In this document: piece by piece, positions 8,057 to 17,380 of the stretch | Layout: each line of letters starts with the position of its first letter | Numbering within the stretch: the stretch's first letter is position 1 | Assembly: GCA_023392285.1 (NCBI GenBank) | Contig: JAEVZK010000020.1 | Location: 1 to 40,238 of the forward strand | Reading direction: 5' to 3' | Source: Armatimonadota bacterium | GTDB lineage: Bacteria; Armatimonadota; Fimbriimonadia; Fimbriimonadales; Fimbriimonadaceae | DNA length: 40,238 nt | Notes under the pieces: model-generated | What the model saw: only the letters and a program-made list of their open reading frames with translations | Databases searched by the model: none | Told to the model about the DNA's origin: nothing | Program-made: the position numbers and the translations under genes

Positions 8057-10114
8057 ATGTCTACTGCGAATGAACTTATCGAGCAGGCATTCGATCGCCT
8101 CGCAGAAATGCCGGGTTATACATCGCGTCCAGATCAGCGCCAACTATCGCTGCTCCTATCCGACATGATCGAAGGAGGCGGACGCGGTGCATTTGAAGCG
8201 CCAACTGGTCTGGGTAAATCCCTCGCAGCGCTTATTCCGGCCATCGCGCACGGCATCGCGTCGGGCCGCAGAACGGTGATCGCGACTTATACGAATGTTC
8301 TTGCTGAGCAGTATTGGAGGCAAGACCTTCCACTTGCGCTGAGCTTGTTTGAACCCACCGACGACCTAAAGTGCCAATTTCTCATCGGCCGGCAGCGTTA
8401 CGCTTGCTTGAGCGCCATCGACGAGCATAGTCCAGAGCTGCGTCGCTCATTTGTTCCCCTCGCTAAATTGGGAATTGAAACCGAGCTGAGGGACTCGGTT
8501 CGAAATAAGCGCGACGTCGGTCGGCTCTGGCCGCTGATCGGCACTCCGCCCGTGTGCCAGGGGAGGTCCTGCTCCAACTACAACTCCTGCTACTACTATC
8601 AGGCTCGTAAGGTTGCCCAGAAGGCACACGTCGTGATCACCAACCACAGCGTCGTCATTCAAGACGCCCTGATCGCGTTGAGTAGCGACGAGGGAGAGGC
8701 GATGCTCGGCACCTTCGACTTCTTGATCCTAGACGAGGCCCACGACTTTCCTCAAGCGGCGACCAACGGACTCGAATTCGAATTGAGTGGCAACAAGTTG
8801 GCCTCCATCGTTGGACTCGCTGCGCGCTTGAACAATCTTCTCTTGCCAATCGCCCAGTCTGCTGATGAGGCAGATGCCTGGATGCAGCTCGGTGAAGAAT
8901 TCAAGCGCGAAATGGAACGGTGCCAGCGAGCGCTCGTCGCCTACTCCTTGCGCTTGGGCCAGCCAGGCATCCTCAAAGCGTCGCCGGCTGAGGTGATGGA
9001 GCACGAGGTCGTTCAGGGAGCAAAGACCCCGGACGGACTCTTTGGCGCACAGCGCATCGCCGAGGTGACGAGCGAAGCTTGCCTGGATTTTGCGAAAAAA
9101 GTTGAGCGAACAGTGGAGCGCTGGCGGGACTCCGGTCGGAGCCTTGGCCAAAATTCCGAGACTGTGCGCACCTATCTTAGCTACATTCGCGAGTACGGTG
9201 CCGCCTGCTATCTCCTATTCATGCCGGAAGGCGTCGCCGTCAGCTATGTGGGACGGAACGGGCCAGACGCGATGCTTCGCGCTGACGTGATTGGACTGGC
9301 CGACCGCTTGACTGAGATGATCTGGGACCGAACGCCATACGCCTGCCTCTCGGCGACCTTGGCGTTGGACGGAAATTTTGACTTCTTCTCCCGTGTGACG
9401 GGCTCGAAACCAGACTTCCAGGAAATCCTCCCTTCGCCATTCGAACATGCGAGCCAGGCTTCGCTCTACCTGCCAAAGGAAGGAAAAATTCCCGATCCAG
9501 CTACCGCACGAAGAGAAGGCTTCGAGGAAGAATATTTCGCCGCCGTCGCCCGCGAGTTGAGTGAGATCATTCGTCTGATGGAGGGAAGAACGTTGGCGCT
9601 CTTCCACAGCCGACGCGAGATGGAGGGGGTGGTCAAGCACATCGACGTCCCGAGCGATTTGCCCATCCTCATGCAATTCCGCACCGGCGCGGGATCGGTT
9701 GGGGAACGCTTTATCGCAGATCCGCGAACCTCCCTCTTCGCCCTGCGATCGTTTTGGACTGGATTCGATGCGCCCGGAGAGACGCTCTCTTGTGTCGTCC
9801 TGGTGAGAATCCCCTTCGAGGTGCCCGTCGATCCTCCGCAGATCGCGCGAATGGCCTGGCTTCAAACCCTCGGACATGACCCATTCAAGGCCCACACGCT
9901 TCAGCAAGCCAAGATGATGATGCGGCAGGGTGCCGGACGCCTCATCCGAAGATCGGAGGACTGCGGTATCATCGCCCTCCTCGATCCGAGGCTTCGAACC
10001 AAGCGCTACGGCGAGGAAATATTAGAGAATCTGCCCCCCGGGATGAGAATGTTCGACGACTTCGCGGACGCAGCTGGGCACGTCGGGATTGAAGCCTCGC
10101 TGTTCGCGGGCTAA
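8057..10114 (+). CDS. ATP-dependent DNA helicase, DinG/XPD (Rad3-like) family with Fe-S cluster
   Basis: Superfamily 2 5'-3' DNA helicase, probably acting in repair or in resolving R-loops and stalled forks. The 685-residue protein has Walker A EAPTGLGKS (residues 47-55) and the DEAH box around residues 226-229. Between them sit four cysteines at about 117, 167, 172 and 178 (RYAC, then CQGRSC and NSC), the expected ligands of the 4Fe-4S cluster found in DinG and XPD. The C-terminal half carries motifs such as SATLALDG, RTLALFHSRREM and the arginine-finger region QGAGRLIRR. There is no N-terminal exonuclease domain. Its stop overlaps that of convergent corA by four bases. Confidence 0.93.
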   Translation: MSTANELIEQAFDRLAEMPGYTSRPDQRQLSLLLSDMIEGGGRGAFEAPTGLGKSLAALIPAIAHGIASGRRTVIATYTNVLAEQYWRQDLPLALSLFEPTDDLKCQFLIGRQRYACLSAIDEHSPELRRSFVPLAKLGIETELRDSVRNKRDVGRLWPLIGTPPVCQGRSCSNYNSCYYYQARKVAQKAHVVITNHSVVIQDALIALSSDEGEAMLGTFDFLILDEAHDFPQAATNGLEFELSGNKLASIVGLAARLNNLLLPIAQSADEADAWMQLGEEFKREMERCQRALVAYSLRLGQPGILKASPAEVMEHEVVQGAKTPDGLFGAQRIAEVTSEACLDFAKKVERTVERWRDSGRSLGQNSETVRTYLSYIREYGAACYLLFMPEGVAVSYVGRNGPDAMLRADVIGLADRLTEMIWDRTPYACLSATLALDGNFDFFSRVTGSKPDFQEILPSPFEHASQASLYLPKEGKIPDPATARREGFEEEYFAAVARELSEIIRLMEGRTLALFHSRREMEGVVKHIDVPSDLPILMQFRTGAGSVGERFIADPRTSLFALRSFWTGFDAPGETLSCVVLVRIPFEVPVDPPQIARMAWLQTLGHDPFKAHTLQQAKMMMRQGAGRLIRRSEDCGIIALLDPRLRTKRYGEEILENLPPGMRMFDDFADAAGHVGIEASLFAG

Positions 10115-11115
10115 ATCCATTTCTTCCAGCGGAAGGCGATCAAGATCCCCACCGAAGATACGACCATCATGCCAATGGCAAGCGGATAGCCAAACTTCCA
10201 GTGAAGCTCCGGCATCTGAGAAAAATTCATGCCATAGATGCCAGCAATGAGCGCCGCGGTCATGAGAACGGTCGCAATGACCGTCATCTTTTTCATCACC
10301 TCGTTCAAGTTGTTGGAGACTACCGAAAGGTGAACGTCCAGCAGTGATGTGAGCGTGTCTCGCTGGAGGTCCACGTTCTCACTCACCCTCACCGTATGCT
10401 CGTAAATATCTTGAAAATAGGGTCTAACGGATTCAGGAATGAAGTCGATATCTCGACGCAAAAGTCCATTGATCACGTCTCGAAAGGGGCCGATCCGCCG
10501 CCTGATTTCAAGCAGCCGCCGCTTGATCTGAAGCAATTCGTAAACTTTGTTCTTGTCTCCGGCGAAGATATTATCTGCAATCGCATCGACATCGTCTTCG
10601 ATCTTGTCGATCAAAGGCATGTAAGCGTCGACGACGCCATCGAGCAATTCATAGAGCAGGTCGGAGGTGGTCATTTCCTCCTTCAAGGGATGCTTGGACC
10701 AACGGTCCAGCCAGAAATCCACGGTCGGGCAATCTCGATCCGCTACGGAGACCAAGTAATGATCGGAGAGAAAGAAGCCAATTTCCACCCACTCATCGGA
10801 GGCAGTGGCGGAAGAGCTGCGCGATAGCGCGGGGACTACGAGGAAAATGTATCCCTCATACTCCGTTAACGAGGGTCGTTCGTTCGGGCTGAGTGCGTCT
10901 TCTACGGCCAACTCATGAAAATGAAGTTTGTCTTCCAGGAAGTTGGCCGCTTTGTCCGGGTCCGTGTAATGTAGGTGAATCCAGACGTGCTTGCCTACGT
11001 CGATCAGCTTGATCGCCTCATCCGGGTCGATGTGACGCTGACAATGCTTGCCATCGATACAGCTAGCCGTGATTCCCGGCTGTGTTGCAGGAGTTAATTC
11101 GTCGTGAATGACCAT
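10111..11115 (-). CDS. corA: Magnesium/cobalt transporter CorA
   Basis: CorA is a pentameric inner-membrane Mg2+/Co2+ channel. At 334 residues it is typical for the family. The large cytoplasmic N-terminal domain includes HFHELAVEDAL. The last 65 residues hold two transmembrane helices joined by the signature loop YGMNFSQMPE, with the GMN motif at the end of the first helix. The C-terminus ends in a basic FRWKKWI. Its start overlaps the upstream CAP-domain gene by 22 bp, so the two are probably cotranscribed. Confidence 0.96.
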   Translation of the reverse strand: MVIHDELTPATQPGITASCIDGKHCQRHIDPDEAIKLIDVGKHVWIHLHYTDPDKAANFLEDKLHFHELAVEDALSPNERPSLTEYEGYIFLVVPALSRSSSATASDEWVEIGFFLSDHYLVSVADRDCPTVDFWLDRWSKHPLKEEMTTSDLLYELLDGVVDAYMPLIDKIEDDVDAIADNIFAGDKNKVYELLQIKRRLLEIRRRIGPFRDVINGLLRRDIDFIPESVRPYFQDIYEHTVRVSENVDLQRDTLTSLLDVHLSVVSNNLNEVMKKMTVIATVLMTAALIAGIYGMNFSQMPELHWKFGYPLAIGMMVVSSVGILIAFRWKKWI

Positions 11116-11876
11116 GTTCTCTCAAGCGCGATCCCCTTTGGATCGGCGGCTTTAACCTCCACCCGATAAGTGGTCTTAGAACTGAGCGGCTTCTTGGACA
11201 CAAGAAATCCCGTGTTTTTGAGATTCTGATCCGTAGCGGGTGAGTTAAAGTAGCAGGGCACTTCGACGCCATCCTTCGTCAACTTCATAGAAAAGACCTT
11301 GATCGGCGAGACAAACCGGGTGAAGTAGCCAAAGACGATGGGATAACCGGCGGGCGTCTTCTGTCCGTAGGCAACCAAGGGCGGTGGCGCATCGAAGCCA
11401 TCCCAAGTCGTGGGTACATCCTTCTGTCCGTCTACAGGCGAAAAGCTCACCCCTTCCTGCTGACTGATGCCAATGTCGACCGAAATGTATCTGCCGTCGA
11501 TTCCGATGCCGATTTCGGGCGACCCAGGCTGCATATATGGCATCCGGTGATACGGACCAGCAAACTGGCTGCGCAGCCCTTTGATGGGATCGGCGTCGTC
11601 ACTCCCTCCTTCGAAACAAATCCCTTTGTAGCCTGCCTTCTGAGCCCGATCCCAAGGCGCTACGGCCGTAAACCCGGGTGAGCTCTGCGACTCGAAGTGA
11701 GAGACAGTTTTGTTCACTCGCATGTAAGCTGCATGCTCTTTGGCCGCCTGAGTCAAATTCGTATTGATTTTGCAGGCGGGGAGGTGCATCTCGGCTCGCC
11801 AGCGGTTGATCTCATTAAAGATGCGCCCCTCGTCTCCCCCAGAGGACAGCAAAACGAGCAACGCGGCGCAGATCAT
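11094..11876 (-). CDS. Secreted CAP (SCP/PR-1-like) domain protein
   Basis: A 260-residue protein with a short hydrophobic N-terminus (MICAALLVLLSSGG), probably a signal peptide. Residues about 18-140 form a CAP domain: FNEINRWRAEMHLPAC, LTQAAKEHAAYM, the conserved SHFES, and a region ending SPEIGIGIDGRYISVDIG. The C-terminal 90 residues look like a beta-sandwich domain ending YRVEVKAADPKG and WSFTTN. Roles of bacterial CAP proteins are mostly unknown. ATG 11876 is the first start after an in-frame stop upstream. It overlaps corA by 22 bp. Confidence 0.85.
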   Translation of the reverse strand: MICAALLVLLSSGGDEGRIFNEINRWRAEMHLPACKINTNLTQAAKEHAAYMRVNKTVSHFESQSSPGFTAVAPWDRAQKAGYKGICFEGGSDDADPIKGLRSQFAGPYHRMPYMQPGSPEIGIGIDGRYISVDIGISQQEGVSFSPVDGQKDVPTTWDGFDAPPPLVAYGQKTPAGYPIVFGYFTRFVSPIKVFSMKLTKDGVEVPCYFNSPATDQNLKNTGFLVSKKPLSSKTTYRVEVKAADPKGIALERTWSFTTN

Positions 11877-11882
11877 GATCTG

Positions 11883-11888
11883 AGTGTA
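11883..11888 (-). promoter_or_regulatory. -10-like hexamer, leaderless type
   Basis: On the minus strand TACACT ends exactly six bases before the ATG at 11876, so the start codon would coincide with the predicted transcription start. No Shine-Dalgarno sequence is visible. Confidence 0.45.
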
Positions 11889-11961
11889 CAGGAAGCCGTC
11901 TGCAAAGGGAGTCGCTCTTCACAAACCCCGCCTCATCACATCAAAGTTGAGCTATTACCAC

Positions 11962-12017
11962 CGATCACCAAACACCGAACGCCGAACGCCGAACGCCGAA
12001 CGCCGAACCCCGAACCC
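11962..12017. repeat. Heptamer tandem repeat, eight units
   Basis: Unit CGAACGC is repeated head to tail. Four units from 11976 to 12003 are perfect, followed by two CGAACCC units (12004-12017). Two degenerate units (CGATCAC, CAAACAC) precede them at 11962-11975. The repeat lies in the gap between the CAP gene promoter and the 3' end of nagA. No ORF depends on it. Confidence 0.9.
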
Positions 12018-12024
12018 GACGCAT

Positions 12025-13074
12025 TCACCACTCCGCCTCAAAGGTCCGTTTCAGGCGCAGGTCCTGATCGAACAGCAAATATCGTCGAATCTGCCTGATA
12101 CCCAGAGCCCGTCTTGGATTCAGGCAGCAAGCCCGAATGGCGACCTCCGGCCCGAAATCCTGACTCAAATTTCGGAAGGCATCCATGAGAGTGATCGCGC
12201 TTCCCGCGAGTGCGCCATTTGAGGCCAACCGAATCTGTCCCTTTTCCACCACGCAGTCCAGACCCCACATCGTCAACTTCGTCCCCGCTGGCAAGCCAGT
12301 GGCCTGCGTTGAATCGCTTACCGCCAAGATGCGATCGGCTGGTTTGTTTTTCAAGAGCAGCCCAGCCGAGTCTCGGCAAACGTGGTGCCGATCGTAAATC
12401 AGCTCGCAATCTAGGCTGGGGCTAGCAAGGGCGAAACCGGCGATCCCAGCTTCACGATGGTGGAACCCGCGCATCGCATTGAACGTGTGGGTCGTTTGAA
12501 CGGCTCCAAACTCACTGCCGCGCCGCGCTTCTTCAAAGGTGGCATTGGTATGCCCCATGCTCACCCTAACTCCTTGTCGCATGAGTCGCGTAGTGAGTTC
12601 CAGAGCGAACGGCAGTTCCGGAGCAAGTGTGATCACTTTAAGACGCGAATCGTTCAGAATGAAATCCCATTCGCTCGCCTCAACCGGCGGATTCCGGATC
12701 TCTGAAGGCGGCTGCGCGCCCGGAAATTCAGGCGAGATGAAGGGTCCTTCCAGGTGAAACCCCACGATCATGGGATGATCGATCAGATGATCCAGACTGC
12801 TTCGAACTGCGTCCAAGGGAGCGGTCACTGTGGTCGGAAGGAACGCCTCATATCCGACCTCCGCCAGCTTCTCGCAGAGTAGCGCTATCTCCTCGTCCGA
12901 GGCGGTCATGAAGTCGATCCCGAACGCCCCATGAATATGCCCGTCGACGAAGCCGGGCACCAAAAGCCCCGAGGGAGGTCTGCTGACGCGCACGGCCTTC
13001 GATGGCCCCTCGTCCCAATCCACAGCGTACGTGCCGAACCCTTCTGGTCCGAGAAGGTCGTAGATTTCCGTCAA
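12025..13074 (-). CDS. nagA: N-acetylglucosamine-6-phosphate deacetylase
   Basis: NagA removes acetate from GlcNAc-6-phosphate, feeding amino sugars from cell-wall recycling or chitin into glycolysis. The 349-residue product has the metal-binding GFVDGHIHGAFGIDFM, the glutamate motif GFHLEGPF, the second histidine in VSMGHTNATFEEA, a third in TTHTFNAM, and the catalytic aspartate in AVSDSTQATGL. The N-terminal beta-sandwich is shorter than usual. I place the start at TTG 13074, whose last two bases overlap the dprA stop (TTGA), a typical coupled junction. A longer in-frame extension to 13164 lies entirely inside dprA. Confidence 0.9.
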   Translation of the reverse strand: MTEIYDLLGPEGFGTYAVDWDEGPSKAVRVSRPPSGLLVPGFVDGHIHGAFGIDFMTASDEEIALLCEKLAEVGYEAFLPTTVTAPLDAVRSSLDHLIDHPMIVGFHLEGPFISPEFPGAQPPSEIRNPPVEASEWDFILNDSRLKVITLAPELPFALELTTRLMRQGVRVSMGHTNATFEEARRGSEFGAVQTTHTFNAMRGFHHREAGIAGFALASPSLDCELIYDRHHVCRDSAGLLLKNKPADRILAVSDSTQATGLPAGTKLTMWGLDCVVEKGQIRLASNGALAGSAITLMDAFRNLSQDFGPEVAIRACCLNPRRALGIRQIRRYLLFDQDLRLKRTFEAEW

Positions 13075-14108
13075 AACCGCACCGCATACTTTCCGCCGTC
13101 TCGCATGATGTGCCCGTCCAGTTCTAAAAGAGTGAGTTCCGACATCACGTCCGAAGTCTCGCATACCGTGCGGTCCACGATCATTTCGCCTGACAATGGC
13201 CCATCCTTGAGCGCCGCGACGATCTTCTTCCCCATGGTCGACAGCTCAGGTTTGGCGGGTTCTTTCGCCTTCTTGCGCTCCAATCCAAGTGCTTCGCACA
13301 CCTGATCCGGATGGTAAACCAAGGTCGCACCATCCCGAATCAGGGCGTGCGACCCGGCGAAACTGAGTTGATCGATATTCGCAGGAACAACCAAAACTTG
13401 TTTGTTCTGTTCAAGCGCCGCGTGAACGGTGCTGAGGCTCCCGGATCGCTCCGGGGCTTCGACCACCAACACCGCTTGACTGAGCGCCGCAATGAGGTGA
13501 TTGCGGCTCAAGAATTTGTAAGGATTAGGACGACTTCCGATGGCGTGATGGCTGACCAGGCAGCCATTTTGTTTGATGCTTTCAAATAGCCCCGCGTGGG
13601 CTGATGGGTACACCTGTTCGATTCCTCCAGCGAGGACAGCGATCGTCTTTCCTCCGACTGACAAGGCACCCCGATGCGCTGCCGCGTCGATGCCAAGTGC
13701 GCCACCGCTGACGATCGTGACGCCCATGCCCGCCAAGGCTTCCGCAAACTTGATCGCCACTGCTTTGCCATAGGTCGAAGCCCCGCGCGTCCCAACGATT
13801 CCGACAGTTGGAGCTGCGGCTGCCGAGAAATCGCCCCAGTAAAAAATTGCTGGCGAGATCGGAGCCTCCCCCATCCAAGCCGGAAATGACCTGCGATCAG
13901 CGATGCGAACACCGGCAGCCATGGCCTTTTCGAAAGCTCGCGGATAAGGGTTTTTGGCGCGCTTTCTTTCCTCTTCGCTTAGGAGAGGGTGATCTTGGAT
14001 GATCGCAGATGCTTGCTCGGGCCAACGAAGGGCGTCAGCCAGCACGGCCGCTATCTTAAAGGGAGCAAGCTCGGCCGCAAGCAAAGTTTGCCAGCCGAGC
14101 TCATCCAT
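13071..14108 (-). CDS. dprA: DNA-processing protein A
   Basis: DprA binds incoming single-stranded DNA during transformation and loads RecA. The 345-residue protein has the Rossmann-like core: PTVGIVGTRGASTYG, then VSGGALGIDAAAHRGAL, FLSRNHLIAALSQAVLVVEAPERSGSL and the final GPLSGEMIVDRTVCET, a winged-helix C-terminus. It lies 16 bp after the propeller gene and overlaps the nagA start by four bases, so the three genes form an operon. Its presence shows potential for natural transformation, although dprA is common even in species not known to be competent. Confidence 0.95.
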   Translation of the reverse strand: MDELGWQTLLAAELAPFKIAAVLADALRWPEQASAIIQDHPLLSEEERKRAKNPYPRAFEKAMAAGVRIADRRSFPAWMGEAPISPAIFYWGDFSAAAAPTVGIVGTRGASTYGKAVAIKFAEALAGMGVTIVSGGALGIDAAAHRGALSVGGKTIAVLAGGIEQVYPSAHAGLFESIKQNGCLVSHHAIGSRPNPYKFLSRNHLIAALSQAVLVVEAPERSGSLSTVHAALEQNKQVLVVPANIDQLSFAGSHALIRDGATLVYHPDQVCEALGLERKKAKEPAKPELSTMGKKIVAALKDGPLSGEMIVDRTVCETSDVMSELTLLELDGHIMRDGGKYAVRF

Positions 14109-14124
14109 GCCGCTGCTTCCGCGT

Positions 14125-15714
14125 CTAACGTCCGCCGCTTGGCCCGCCGCTAAATCCTGAGCCCTTGTCGCCCGTGCTCTGTGGTGGGGCGGCTCGCGGT
14201 GGCAGGCTGTTGTCGATATTTAGGACATAGTCGCTCTTCGTGGTGTTGCCCAGCCAGTCGGTTGCGGTCACGGTGAAGACCTTGCGACCGTTGGAGAGGG
14301 GTTTATTCTTTTGAGAAAGCGTGCTGAACCGAACCAACGCAATCCCATCTCGCCCGAGCGTGTAATCCAGAGGCGCGCCATCGACGGTGATAGAAAGCGT
14401 GCTTTGGTTCAGACCAGAAGCCTCGTCGCCCAGTCGGAAGTAAACCTCTAGGCGATCGCCCGAAACTTGATCACCAATCTGGGGCCAGATCATGTCCACG
14501 GCTGGACCAGTCAGGTCGACTCCCGTGTTCTTGTCGAAAGCCAGCAGGCTGCCATCTTTAGCGAGCACCAGGAGAGTGTCTCCGGTGACGACCGGGGCTC
14601 CCGCAGGCTGAATGGTCCAAATGCGCTGCTTGGTGTCTTTCTTGGTCGTCGTCTGCCCGCCTCCCAGCTTGCCTCCGCCTGTGCCCGATTGGCCGCCACT
14701 AGCCGCCTCGCCAGCCGAGTCAAAAAGAACGCCGATCGGACGAATCAGGTAGCTCCAGAGCAACTTTCCGGTGCTTGGGTCGACCATATTGATCGAACCA
14801 TTGGTGCCCGGAATAATGAAATTCTTACCCGCTGCAGTCCCGCCAGAAATAGGCCAGGTGCCGATATCGAACGGCTGCTTTGTCAGCAGGCGACCGCTTG
14901 AGTTGTAATAGGTGCCTTTGCCATCCTGATCGACCAGGAACACGCCGTCACCGGAGACCGTCGGGGGAGTGCGAGCGATCGTCTGGAGCGGCTGCTGCCA
15001 GATAGCGCGTCCAGTAGCCCCATTGATCGTGGTCAAGTACTGGCCACTGTTGATGATAATGCGATCGCCCTGCACCACGGGAACCGAGGTGGGATCGAGC
15101 GACGTGAATTTTGCCGTCCAGTTCGGTTTCTGAGTGGTGGTGCTGATGCTCACCAATTCAAAGTTGTTGTCCATCACAAGGACGTCGTCGCGGTAAGGGA
15201 CGATGTTGCCGCTAATCCCATACAGCATGGTCACGGGACGGTCCCAAGCGGGAGCGCCTGTTGCCGGATCGAGCGCCATGAGCGTGTTGTTGTTTTGCGC
15301 AATGACCGCGTATTTGCCCGTAAGTGCGGCTCCGCCTCGGATGGGCTGGTCGGCGCGATAGACCCATTTCTCGGTGCCGTCTTTTAAATTGATTCCGTAA
15401 GCCTTTCGGTTGTCGGCTGTCGCGACGATGGTGTCCCCCGTGACCGACGGCTGGGTCAGGAAGTTGCCATCGATCGGGTCGACATTCGGATATTTCCACT
15501 TCTGGTTGCCGGTCGCTCGATCGAGGGCGAAAATTCTATTGCCAACGGCGACGAGTACGGTGTCCCCCACGACGACGGGGGAGCCGGAGACACGTGCACT
15601 GGTGGGCTGAACCCAACGCCAGGCCAGTGGCGCCGGACCATCAAAATCGGCTTGAGCCATTGGGGCCAAAGCTAGGGTCGCGAGACCAACAGTTAAGAAA
15701 ATTGACTTGAACAT
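14125..15714 (-). CDS. Exported PQQ-like beta-propeller protein with Ig-like C-terminal domain
   Basis: A 529-residue secreted protein. A signal peptide (residues 1-23, ending MAQAD) is followed by at least six propeller repeats of the type GDTVLVAVGNRIFALDRATG, each ending in a tryptophan strand such as QKWKYPNV or EKWVYRAD. From about residue 390 there is an Ig-like region (GDQVSGDRLEVYFRLGDEASG) and a glycine/proline-rich tail. The repeats resemble BamB and PQQ dehydrogenases, but no PQQ-binding or catalytic residues can be assigned, so this is a scaffold rather than an enzyme. I prefer ATG 15714 over the in-frame TTG at 15723 because GGGGAT stands nine bases before it. Confidence 0.85.
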   Translation of the reverse strand: MFKSIFLTVGLATLALAPMAQADFDGPAPLAWRWVQPTSARVSGSPVVVGDTVLVAVGNRIFALDRATGNQKWKYPNVDPIDGNFLTQPSVTGDTIVATADNRKAYGINLKDGTEKWVYRADQPIRGGAALTGKYAVIAQNNNTLMALDPATGAPAWDRPVTMLYGISGNIVPYRDDVLVMDNNFELVSISTTTQKPNWTAKFTSLDPTSVPVVQGDRIIINSGQYLTTINGATGRAIWQQPLQTIARTPPTVSGDGVFLVDQDGKGTYYNSSGRLLTKQPFDIGTWPISGGTAAGKNFIIPGTNGSINMVDPSTGKLLWSYLIRPIGVLFDSAGEAASGGQSGTGGGKLGGGQTTTKKDTKQRIWTIQPAGAPVVTGDTLLVLAKDGSLLAFDKNTGVDLTGPAVDMIWPQIGDQVSGDRLEVYFRLGDEASGLNQSTLSITVDGAPLDYTLGRDGIALVRFSTLSQKNKPLSNGRKVFTVTATDWLGNTTKSDYVLNIDNSLPPRAAPPQSTGDKGSGFSGGPSGGR

Positions 15715-15931
15715 ATTCGGCAAATCCCCGGCACGACTTTACACCGGCACACTATGCATTGTAGCGGCGATATGGTCATTGTGTCTACCACTCGCAGGAG
15801 TCAATACTATTTGACGTTTTGTGTCGCCTGCGCGTCACGCTGGCTTCACGAGTCCCAGGCTGATCCGTGATCCTCCGTTTCGACAGTTGATTTATCCGTA
15901 CAGCGCAGGTATCCTACGATTCTGCTTTTGC
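15715..15931. other. Intergenic region between propeller gene and tRNA-Ile
   Basis: 217 bp without a credible ORF. On the minus strand TACAAT at 15763-15758 could be the -10 of the propeller operon, with a leader of about 40 bases. The plus strand must hold the tRNA-Ile promoter but I see no clear consensus match. Confidence 0.4.
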
Positions 15932-16008
<77 letters not shown>

Positions 16009-16276
16009 CCATTTTTTGCATTAGCTTCGAGACCTACTTGTGCGCGCTGCGACAAGGCGAACCCAGCTGGCGGGAAAGTGCCCGGAATAAAGGCCTTGTA
16101 GCCAGTTGGCCGCTGGATATATTTCCCAATCCTTGATCCGTCACATCTGTGCAAAAGATGTAATGGCAAATCCCGCTAAACATTACATATATGTTGGTGC
16201 ATGTCACGGATGACGCACGCAATGTTCCAAGATTCACCTTTCTCGCGAACATGCCTTTGGAAGGAAAGGGAAAGTC

Positions 16277-16362
16277 TGGTGCGCGGGAAAGGACTCGAAC
16301 CTTCACGCCTTGTGAGCACTACCACCTCAAGGTAGCGTGTCTACCAATTTCACCACCCGCGC
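16277..16362 (-). tRNA. tRNA-Leu(GAG)
   Basis: Read on the minus strand, acceptor arms GCGCGGG and CCCGCGC pair fully, discriminator A and CCA are encoded, and the variable arm is long, as in class II tRNAs. The anticodon stem CTACC/GGTAG encloses the loop TTGAGGT, giving anticodon GAG (16326-16328 on the complementary strand). The T arm is AAGG-TTCGAGT-CCTT. The 268 bp between the two tRNAs hold no gene I can support. Confidence 0.97.
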
Positions 16363-16420
16363 ACGATGGATTAAAAAATATACCTTACCGACGCCGCGTT
16401 TCAACAGCCCGTTGGAACTG

Positions 16421-17380
16421 ATGAGAAGCGGGCCAGTCCTGATGGACATGGAGCCTGTTTGGCACGGCTATTTTGCAGACCCGTTCATCCTCAATCTCCA
16501 AGGCGAGTATTACGCCTATGGCACCTCCATGCCCGCGAAGAACGAAAGAGGGTCGCTGAACCATTTTCCCGTCCTTCACTCATACGACCTCTTCCACTGG
16601 CGGCAGGTGGGTTGGGCGCTGGAAAGTGAGCACCCGGCCAGCTTCTGGGCACCCGAAGTGATCCTCCACGAGGGCCAATTCTTCATGTATTACTCGGAAG
16701 GCGGTCCAGAAGGTGAAGGGCAACAGCTCCGAGCGGCTATCGCCTCAAGCCCGACCGGACCCTTCCTGCCTCACCCGGAGCTGCTCATTCCAAGCGAACC
16801 ATTCTCAATCGATGCAGATCCTCATCCGGACGAGCAAATCCTCTTCTTTGCGAAAGACTTTCTGGATATTGACCGCCCGGGCACCGGCATCGCGGCGATT
16901 AGGCTTCGCCCCGATCTCCTTTCGGCGATTGGTGAGGCTCAACCCATTCTCACCCCATCAGCGGATTGGCAGATCTACGAGCGAGACCGTCAATGGTACG
17001 GGCGCACATGGGCTAAGTGGCATACCGTTGAAGGCCCTTGTGTGGTGAAAAGGCAAGGGAGATTCTGGCTTTTCTATAGCGGAGGCCTGTGGAAAGGTCC
17101 AGATTACGGAGTAGGCATCGCGGTAGCTGATGATATCCTCGGTCCGTACTCCGATCCATCGGGAGCGGAAGGCCCAAGCATTCTGCACAGCGGGCACGGG
17201 CTGAACGGTCCTGGCCATAACTCGATCGTGGTTGGACCCGACGGAGAGGACTACATCTGCTTCCACGCCTGGGATGGCGACTATCAAAAGCGACAAATGT
17301 ACATCGAGCGCCTAACTTGGCGTGAAGATGGCCCTTGCCTCGCAGGTGAGAAGAAGAGTATCATTCAACCGAAAGGATGA
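16421..17380 (+). CDS. GH43-like glycoside hydrolase (five-bladed propeller)
   Basis: The GH43 family hydrolyses arabinans, xylans and related side chains. The 319-residue protein shows the N-terminal strand WHGYFADPFILNLQGEYYAY with Asp20 as likely catalytic base, FWAPEV around residue 85, an SIDADPH stretch with Asp131 or Asp133 as pKa modulator, and HTVEGPCVV with Glu204 as likely acid. There is no signal peptide, so it would act on imported oligosaccharides in the cytoplasm. ATG 16421 gives the family-like N-terminus; in-frame sequence further upstream runs into tRNA-Leu. Its stop overlaps the start of the ArsR-type gene. Exact substrate not determinable. Confidence 0.8.
   Translation: MRSGPVLMDMEPVWHGYFADPFILNLQGEYYAYGTSMPAKNERGSLNHFPVLHSYDLFHWRQVGWALESEHPASFWAPEVILHEGQFFMYYSEGGPEGEGQQLRAAIASSPTGPFLPHPELLIPSEPFSIDADPHPDEQILFFAKDFLDIDRPGTGIAAIRLRPDLLSAIGEAQPILTPSADWQIYERDRQWYGRTWAKWHTVEGPCVVKRQGRFWLFYSGGLWKGPDYGVGIAVADDILGPYSDPSGAEGPSILHSGHGLNGPGHNSIVVGPDGEDYICFHAWDGDYQKRQMYIERLTWREDGPCLAGEKKSIIQPKG

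Noticed and set aside
9215..9907. 230-codon minus-strand frame inside the helicase gene
   Set aside because: It is antisense to conserved helicase motifs and has no domain or ribosome-binding site.
11962..12017. Heptamer repeat as a possible CRISPR array
   Set aside because: Units are seven bases with no spacers, so it is a simple tandem repeat.
16034..16306. 90-codon minus-strand frame between the tRNAs
   Set aside because: It overlaps tRNA-Leu and has no signal or family match.
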